64,000 nucleotides of DNA from Mantamonas sphyraenae (Eukaryota > CRuMs > Mantamonadidae), in NCBI GenBank assembly GCA_026936335.1, contig JAPMXV010000037.1:186001-250000 (forward strand). Reading direction: 5' to 3'. Below, one piece after another: positions 58,028-64,000 of the stretch (position 1 is the first letter of the stretch; every line of letters begins with the position of its first letter). A program made the translations under genes and the position numbers. Under the pieces are notes generated by a model. That model was given only the letters and a program-made list of their open reading frames with translations. It did no database searches and was not told where the DNA came from.

Positions 58028-59150
58028 AAGTACAAGCTTTACCTTGGCAATGTCCTTGTTGACACACTCTGGCTGCTTGCTGTAGTACTGCCAGTAGCGA
58101 TGGTTCTCTTTGACACGCAGGCGCTTGATAAAGGCCATGCCATTGTCGTCCTCCTCCCACAGCGCAGGCTGTTCGTTCACCTCGTCCAGGTACTCCACCA
58201 GATCCTTCCAGCCTGCACTTTGCAATCGAAATGTGTTTTCCACCTCTGGCGACCACTGCTTGGCACGCACCATCTTGATTGGCTTGCGTTGTGTCTGCTT
58301 ACCCTTGCCATTGACCTTGACCTTGCCCTTGCCCTTGCCCTTGCCCACGGTCGATCCCAACCCTGCCGTTCGTCCCACCACCTCTTTGCCCTTGCCCTTG
58401 TCCCGTGTCTCCATGCTCTTGCTCCCTCCTCCCATGCCCGAGACACCACTCGTCACCTTGCCCTTGCCCTTGTCCATACCCTTGGTGTTGATGCTGCTGC
58501 TACCACCACCACACCACCACTACACCGTGGCTGTAGTTGGATGCGTTGTATGTGGATGATGTCGATGTGCTCCCTGTTTGCTTGTGACCACTGCTGCTGC
58601 TGCTGCTGCCACTGCTGCCTTCCTGCGTGTTGTTTGCTCGATGCAGCGCGTTTTCCCGGTCGCTGCTGCGAGACACCCGTCCCGACGGCCGTGTCGATGT
58701 ACTGCTGCCTGTCGATGTGTTCCCCAGTGTCTTTGATTCATTCGTCTGTGGGTCTGTCGTGTCCATGGGCATGCTTGTGGCTCCCTTGTGGCTGTCCAAC
58801 GACGGAAACCTGGCCGAGCCCGTGGACCGTTTCTCCCCGCGCGCGTTTGTCTTTGCACCCGTCCCTGCCTTGCCTGTGCCACTGCCCTCTGTACCTCGTT
58901 TGGTCAACCCACTGCCTATGCTCACCCCTTCCTTCCTCCGCGTCGTCGTCGTCCCACTCGTCGTTTTACTCCGTGTCTGGCCATACCCGGAACTGGAGAT
59001 GTTCCGCTTCTTCGTCGTCGTCGTCCCACCCGACTTTTTGCCTGCCTTACGGGCCCCAGCCCCAGCACCAGCACCACCGCCACCGCCACTCTTTTCCTTC
59101 TTGGAATGCAGTGTCATGGGCGTGGATGACACGCTGAGTCCGAGATCCAT
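57881..59150 (-). CDS. MEIG1: MEIG1-like protein with long low-complexity N-terminus (frame break in a GGT repeat)
   Basis: The C-terminal ~80 residues (58030-58290) match MEIG1: RAKQWSPEVENTFRLQSAGW, EYLDEVNEQPALW, GMAFIKRLRVKENHRYWQYYSKQPECVNKDIAKVK (MEIG1: YYYNKQRECDDKEVHKVK). In animals MEIG1 binds PACRG and is needed for sperm flagella. Upstream, from ATG 59150, a Gly/Ser/Thr/Lys-rich disordered region of ~220 residues is open to a stop at 58500. The MEIG1 frame opens from 58477 in the same style (KGKGKG), so a one-base break in the TGGTGG repeat at 58502-58530 probably separates one gene. A second break may exist at 58036, where dropping one G gives a KVKLYFYA end. Otherwise two genes. 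Confidence 0.7.
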
Positions 59151-59253
59151 GCCGCCTGTGATGCGAAGATGTTGTTGATGCGTGGGCGCAGCCAGAGCCT
59201 GCCAGCCCTCAAACAGCACCACGTCGTCGGATCTACCACAGCAGCAGAGGCAC

Positions 59254-61007
59254 ATGACCACACCGGTGGTGGGAGGCATGCAGCGTGTGATTCCCCATGC
59301 CTGGATGTTTGCACGGCAGCAGGGCAGTCGCAGCAGCAGCAGGGCAGCAGCCACCACGCAGGAGGGCCTCTTCATCGCCCTCGGCTCACGTAGGGGCTTC
59401 CACGTGCACAGGGCAGTCCACAGGCACGACTTGGACGCAAACAATGATGATGGTGATGGTGATGCAAAGGGCATGCGGGGCCGTCAGGAGATGGACTTTG
59501 TGGAGCAGGAGCTGCAGAGGGAGATGGAGGAGGAACGCCTCTCCAAGCGCTTGGGTCTGTTTTCCGGTGCTGCCATGATTCCACACCCGGCCAAGCGCGA
59601 ACGAGGTGGCGAGGACGCATACTTTGTGGATGACAAGTGGGTTTGGAGGGTGTGGAGACGTGGGGTTGGGCGTGTGGGGGGAGAAAAACGGGAGAGTGTG
59701 TGTGGGAAATGGGAAACGGGAGATTGTGAGCTGACACACACGCGCCCTTTTTCACGGTCCACAACGTCACCTGGGCGCAGGGACAACATTGTGGGAGTGG
59801 CAGATGGTGTGGGTGGCTGGGCGGAGCAGGGGATTGATGCAGGCGAGTATTCGCGAGCTCTGATGAAGGTGGGTGGGGGAGGGTTGGATGGCTCCGTGGC
59901 GCCGGTAGTCCGGGTACCTGGAACTGACTCCCTGCTGAAACGACGGCGGACTGTGTGGATGTGTGTGTACGTGATGGTGGGCATGGGTTGTTTGTGAACA
60001 CACGTGTGGGTGCAATTGTGGACGATGGGGCACCGCAGTACTGCGAGCAATACGCGCAGGAGTACGTGGAGAACACACGCATTGGCCTGCGTGTCGAAAG
60101 CTACCGACGACAAAGCGAAGGCGACGACAACAACGCCATGGGCGAAGTCATGGCCAAGTACAACACCGCAGACAACACAGCCGTGTTTGTGCCACCACTC
60201 AAGGTGCTCAACGACGCCTACATGAAGGTGACCTTTGAAAACGTACGTGGAGTGTGTGATGCTGTGTGAGAGAGAGATCCAACACACACACACACACACG
60301 AGACTCACTCACCCCCACACACACATTCCCTGGGGTTGTCTGGCCACAGATTCTGGGTTCGACAACGGCGTGTGTGGTGTCGTTGGATGCAAAGGAGCAC
60401 CGTTTGGAGGTGCAGAATGTGGGCGATAGTGGCACGCTTGTGATCCGTGACGAACGGGTGATTCTGACCACAGAGCCACAACAGCACCGGTTCAACCAAC
60501 CATACCAGCTGGGCGGAAGCGATACCCCTTCCTGTGCCGACAAGTACGAGTTGGCTGTGCGTGCAGGAGACGTCATTGTCACCGCCACAGACGGTCTCTT
60601 TGATTCTCTCTACGTCCCAGAAGTGCTGGAGATTGTGCGCGAGTGGTAAGTGTGAACGTGACCATGGGATGGACGGGGCATGGGGTGACGGAAGGGGGCG
60701 GATGAACGATTGACGGACCCTGGGTGATGCTCACACTCTCCCTCTCCCTCTCAACAGCATCAAGACGGCAGAGGCATCCGGGGAGGAGTTTGACCCCAGT
60801 CTGTTGGCTCAGCGACTTGCCTATGAAGCTCATGAGCTGGCACGGGATCCCAGCCGCTACAACGAGACGCGCATCTCCCCATTTGAGCTGCAGTGTGCTC
60901 AGTCCACAGAGCTCATCTACTTCAAGGGCGGTAAGATGGACGACATCACAGTGGTCGTCTCCATGGTGGTCGCCAAAGACCCTGCAGAGGAGTCTTTGGT
61001 CGTGTAG
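59254..61007 (+). CDS. PPTC7: PP2C-family phosphatase, PTC7-like (mitochondrial type)
   Basis: Exons 59254-59636, 59781-59868, 60039-60242, 60350-60645 and 60758-61007; 406 aa. An Arg/Ser-rich, acid-poor N-terminus suggests mitochondrial import. PP2C metal residues in order: GEDAYF, GVADGVGGWAEQGID (PTC7 hallmark), VGDSGTLVIR, TATDGLFDSLY and KMDDITVVVS. PTC7/PPTC7 dephosphorylates mitochondrial proteins, including coenzyme Q synthesis factors. An acidic inserted stretch follows the leader. The stop is 57 bases from that of the convergent membrane-protein gene. Confidence 0.92.
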
Positions 61008-61064
61008 GGGAAAACAAACACACATCCTTTTGAAACTCCTCCATTGTATGTACTCCGCGTCGCA

Positions 61065-62119
61065 TCATGTGCTCGTGGGCATCAGGTTGGCAAAGTCGAT
61101 CTGCAATACACTCGCAAACTTTTCATAAGCCCTCTTGCGTGCGGAGCGCAGGCGGATGCTTGCCGAGAGGATAAGCACAAAGGTGCCGTTGGACACGATG
61201 GCCAGCACAAGCAGCATGGTGCCCAGTACAAAGGTGGCTTCCTGCGTGTAGTACGACGCCAACACGGCCTCCACAGTGAGGATGAGCAGCACCACACTCA
61301 ACACCACGTCCAACATCGCATACAGCTGCAACTGCTCCTGTGCCGTGCCCACCAAGGACATCATTTCGGAGCGGTGACGTGCCAGAGCCTTTTCCAAAGG
61401 TGACATGGTCCTCGAGTTGCCGTCGAGCTCGTCGGTGAGCGAGGCTGCTGTGGCAGCGTTGTTCTTTGCCCGTTCGATGACGTCTGACAACTCGTCGAAG
61501 CGCAGAGTGAACAAGTAGATGACCAACCAGAAGCAGAAGGGCACCCCGACGAGAGTAAACACCACGAGGGCGTCGACGACCCTGCTCAGCAACCACATCC
61601 GGATCACTCTTCGTTGAGCTTCTCCGGCGCAACCACAGCCTCGTTGAGAGTGCCCACAATCCACGCCAGTGACAAGAGACCCGCAATGGTAAGCACCACC
61701 AGCAGCCAGCGTTGTGTGCGACGCCGTTGCTGTTCGGCAGCTGACGTCGACGACAGTCGCACACGACGGAACACATTGGCAATGGTCGACCAGTGAGCTC
61801 CCATCGAGTACCAACCCGCCACGTAGCCACACAGACTCTTGGCGTAGAAGAGGATGGCCAGCATGGTCGTGCGTGTCATTTCCGGAAGGATCCCATGGTC
61901 TTTCACCGGCCCGTGTGCGTTGTAGTATGATACAGATATGATGCCGTTGGCAATCAGCAGCCCCGTGAACAACACCGGGTGTAGGTAACGCAGGATCACA
62001 GGCACGGCGCTCGGATGTCGGTACCCGAGCAGCCGAACAAAGAGCCGCAGCCACCGGAAGATCTTCAGGGTGTCCTTGTTCTGTGTGTTGACCATGTGTC
62101 CAGAGTACAACGAACTCAT
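61065..62119 (-). CDS. Multi-pass membrane protein, possibly gustatory-receptor-like (one frame break)
   Basis: Start MSSLYSGHMV at 62119; ~351 aa if restored. At least six hydrophobic helices: LHPVLFTGLLIANGII, MLAILFYAKSLCGYVAG, WLLVVLTIAGLLSLAWIV, ALVVFTLVGVPFCFWLVIYLF, LDVVLSVVLLILTVEAVL and LGTMLLVLAIVSNGTFVLIL. The cytoplasmic stretch FDELSDVIERAKNN ... LARHRSEMMSL before helix 5 recalls the loop of insect gustatory receptor-like proteins found in many protists, but the match is weak. Frame A ends at EKLNEE-stop (61604), while the next helices lie in another frame, equivalent to one missing G in GAAGAG(G)TG near 61611. An upstream ATG at 62287 is in frame but would abut the next gene. 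Confidence 0.6.
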
Positions 62120-62290
62120 CGAATATTTGGACTCTGTGCGTGGTATGGAGCGCTGTACATCATCCACAGTCACCACCGTGGCTGTGCACACGCCGATTTT
62201 GCAGCCAGGGGCGCCCCGGAGGCGGCGCGTCAGCAAGCAAGCGCGCCGTTTTTTCTCTCTCCCAACGCCCGCGCTTTTATCCATCATCCA

Positions 62291-62654
62291 TCACTCACAC
62301 TTCATGTGCCCCTGCTTGGCCTTCCGCTGCAGGGTGTCGGCGTTCCGTTGGTCCAGCTCGTTCAGCGAGTGCTTTTCTGTTCCGTTCCGTGTGGTGCAGC
62401 GTGGTGCTTGCGGGTCAGTGTGCTTGCGTGGGCTCGAGGTTTCGATTTGCACACACAACACGCTCTGGAACCCTCCCTCCTGCGTCCACGCATCCCTCTC
62501 GTCGTCTCGTATGCCCCCCACACGCACACGCTACTTACCGAGCATTGTTTTCACCGACCACCAGAAACGTCGTGCACTTGGTATGGTGGAGCCGTCGCGT
62601 CGTGGTTGCGGCGACGAAGAAACCAAACTTGCTGGAGGCAGAAGGACATGCCAT
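62291..62654 (-). CDS. Putative small two-exon gene (low confidence)
   Basis: A possible exon 62539-62654 starts MACPSASSKFGFFVAATTTRR, looks like a mitochondrial leader plus VVGENNAR, and ends with a strong GTAAGT donor. A second block 62291-62376 after a CAG reads KHSLNELDQRNADTLQRKAK to a stop and looks protein-like. Joining them needs removal of one A from an AAAA run, in line with other frame breaks here. Spacing (26 bases to the RING-gene stop) fits a gene. I do not recognise a family; the interval 62288-62680 holds nothing else. Confidence 0.3.
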
Positions 62655-62680
62655 GTGGTGACCAAAGCCTAACAATCGCT

Positions 62681-64000
62681 TTACTCATGCTCATCAACCA
62701 CAATGCGCACCACACTGCCTGTGGAATCACCATCCTCATCACCATCATCGTCTTCGCTCACCTCGGAGTTGCTTCCGACACTGGCCACATCCGATGCACC
62801 CCCTGCACCGGCACGCAACCCAGCCACCTCGAGGCGATCTCTGTCACGTTGCATCTCCTCCTGTTGCTCCTGGTGCCGTCTACGGTCGGTGTGGGAGACG
62901 CTGCTGCTCCTTCCTTGGGCAGCCATGGCGTTCGTCAGCGCCATGTCCTTGACAAAGTAGTCCACACGGGCCAGGTTGCTCAAAGCCACCGCACTGTCCG
63001 AGTGGTCCACAATGGTGGAGGACTGTTCGTCCACAAGGCGAGCCAGAGAGGTCAGCTGGACGTCGTCCTGCGCCCTGCGTTCCTGATGACCCCCCGCACA
63101 CACCGCACACACCACAGCGCCACGCTGCTCCTGGAACTGGGTGCACTGTGCACACAGACTATGTCCACAGGGCCACAGCACCTTGACCCCGTCTGCCATC
63201 AGCTGCGCGCAGTGCGGACACACCAGCTCTTCGCTCACCACCACCAGCACCTTGTCCACCGCGTGCGACAAACTCAAGTGGTCTCTCACCTTTCGCAACA
63301 GGCCCACACTGTAACTCAACTCGTCACGCACCGCCTGCTGCAACTCTCCAATCTCTGCCTCCTTCTCGGCCAACACCTTGTCAAAGTATCGCCGTGTTTC
63401 CTTCACACTCGTTGCCTGCCCACTCGCCTTGGCTGCCTCTGCCTCCGCCCTCTTCTTCGACTCCTGCTTGACCCTCCTCTTGAGCCGGTCCACCTCTCGC
63501 TTCAACTCCTTCATCTCCTCCTCCGTCTCCCTGTTGCTGCTGCTGCTCCCTGCACCGGCCCCCGTCGACACGGGGTAATCAGAGAACCGACGTTGCAGCC
63601 TGCGTGTCCCTCCTGCTGCCATGGGCGACGGCGATCGTGGCGATGCCGGCGACCCGGATCCCGAACCGGAACGATTGCGCTGCAATGCAGACGATGACGA
63701 CGACGGCCGTCGCTGCAACGGCGTACGTGGCGATCCACTGCTGCTTCCCCTGTGTTGACTCCCACTCGTGGTGCTGTGTGTGTCGTACGCCTCCAGCAGT
63801 GCCTGTTGCATGTCCGCACACCGTTCTTCCAGCTGTTTGTTGTCTTGCTCCAGCTGAGCAATCTGCACCTCGAATTGCTCCTGCAGAGTGCTCGTCTTGA
63901 GTTTGTGCATCCTTTCCATCTCCTCCATGCTCTCTTGCACCCACAGCGTGTGTTTGGTCAGTTTCTGTTGGAACAGTGACGCCACCTTGTGTGTGCGCGA
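62681..64000 (-). CDS. Coiled-coil protein with C-terminal RING-type zinc finger (partial, 5' end off window)
   Basis: Open from the right edge (no start codon in the window) to the stop at 62681; 439 codons visible. An N-terminal coiled coil (MEEMERMHKLKTSTLQEQF) is followed by a Ser/Arg/Pro-rich disordered stretch, a second long coiled coil (ETEEEMKELKREVDRLKRR) and a RING-like finger: LVCPHCAQLMADGVKVLWPCGHSLCAQCTQF ... VVCAVC. Residues LMADGVKVLWPCGH fit U-box/RING E3 ligases. An acidic tail (SEDDDGDEDGDS) ends it. Ubiquitin-ligase activity is inferred from the finger alone. Confidence 0.75.
   Translation of the reverse strand, partial: SRTHKVASLFQQKLTKHTLWVQESMEEMERMHKLKTSTLQEQFEVQIAQLEQDNKQLEERCADMQQALLEAYDTHSTTSGSQHRGSSSGSPRTPLQRRPSSSSSALQRNRSGSGSGSPASPRSPSPMAAGGTRRLQRRFSDYPVSTGAGAGSSSSNRETEEEMKELKREVDRLKRRVKQESKKRAEAEAAKASGQATSVKETRRYFDKVLAEKEAEIGELQQAVRDELSYSVGLLRKVRDHLSLSHAVDKVLVVVSEELVCPHCAQLMADGVKVLWPCGHSLCAQCTQFQEQRGAVVCAVCAGGHQERRAQDDVQLTSLARLVDEQSSTIVDHSDSAVALSNLARVDYFVKDMALTNAMAAQGRSSSVSHTDRRRHQEQQEEMQRDRDRLEVAGLRAGAGGASDVASVGSNSEVSEDDDGDEDGDSTGSVVRIVVDEHE

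Overview
This window is nuclear DNA from a compact eukaryotic genome, most likely a unicellular flagellate. About 35 protein genes sit on both strands, many only 20 to 150 bases apart. Their introns are mostly 70-200 bases long with GT-AG ends (GTGAGT, GTAAGT or GTACGT donors), and there is no operon logic. Flagellum or animal-like genes (MEIG1-like, CDK20-like, soluble adenylyl cyclase-like, beta-tubulin, folliculin, GnT-II, both carnitine dioxygenases) suggest a flagellated protist with opisthokont-like gene content. I cannot name the species. I saw no rRNA, tRNA, CRISPR array or transposon.

Layout. 1-13.4 kb: degenerate kinase with ARM-like repeats (runs off the left edge), methionine aminopeptidase 1, BTB protein, ankyrin protein with PB1-like tail, PDCD7/U11-59K-like protein, LRR protein, tiny mitochondrial-type protein, RNA polymerase III subunit. 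13.5-32.4 kb: Cys-rich membrane protein, then a 2.35-kb inverted duplication carrying beta-tubulin (arms 15254-17602 and 29799-32142). Between the arms lie a second ankyrin protein, an alpha/beta hydrolase, a NUDT6-like Nudix protein, trimethyllysine dioxygenase, a TsaE-like ATPase and a PH-domain soluble adenylyl cyclase. 32.4-42.4 kb: butyrobetaine dioxygenase-like protein, SET-domain protein, mitochondrial L27, GnT-II, three-repeat Myb, cytochrome b5. 42.6-64 kb: CDK20-like kinase, Polo-like kinase, folliculin, two divergent lipases, a protein with two GT31-like domains, ankyrin protein, small membrane protein, folylpolyglutamate synthase-like ligase, MEIG1-like protein, PTC7-like phosphatase, multi-TM protein, and a coiled-coil RING-type protein cut by the right edge.

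About a dozen genes carry one single-base frame break (two carry two) inside otherwise well preserved family sequence. One is proved by the paralogue: beta-tubulin copy 1 lacks one base present in copy 2. The spread over unrelated genes, and the fact that paired breaks compensate, make uncorrected consensus indels more likely than mass pseudogenisation, but only reads or cDNA can decide. Exon coordinates were placed by splice motifs, reading phase and family alignment from memory, not by software.

Functional links: trimethyllysine and butyrobetaine dioxygenases catalyse the first and last steps of carnitine synthesis and lie 9 kb apart. CDK20, MEIG1, beta-tubulin and the soluble cyclase all fit cilium/flagellum biology. 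Methionine aminopeptidase, L27, Pol III subunit and TsaE are core housekeeping genes.
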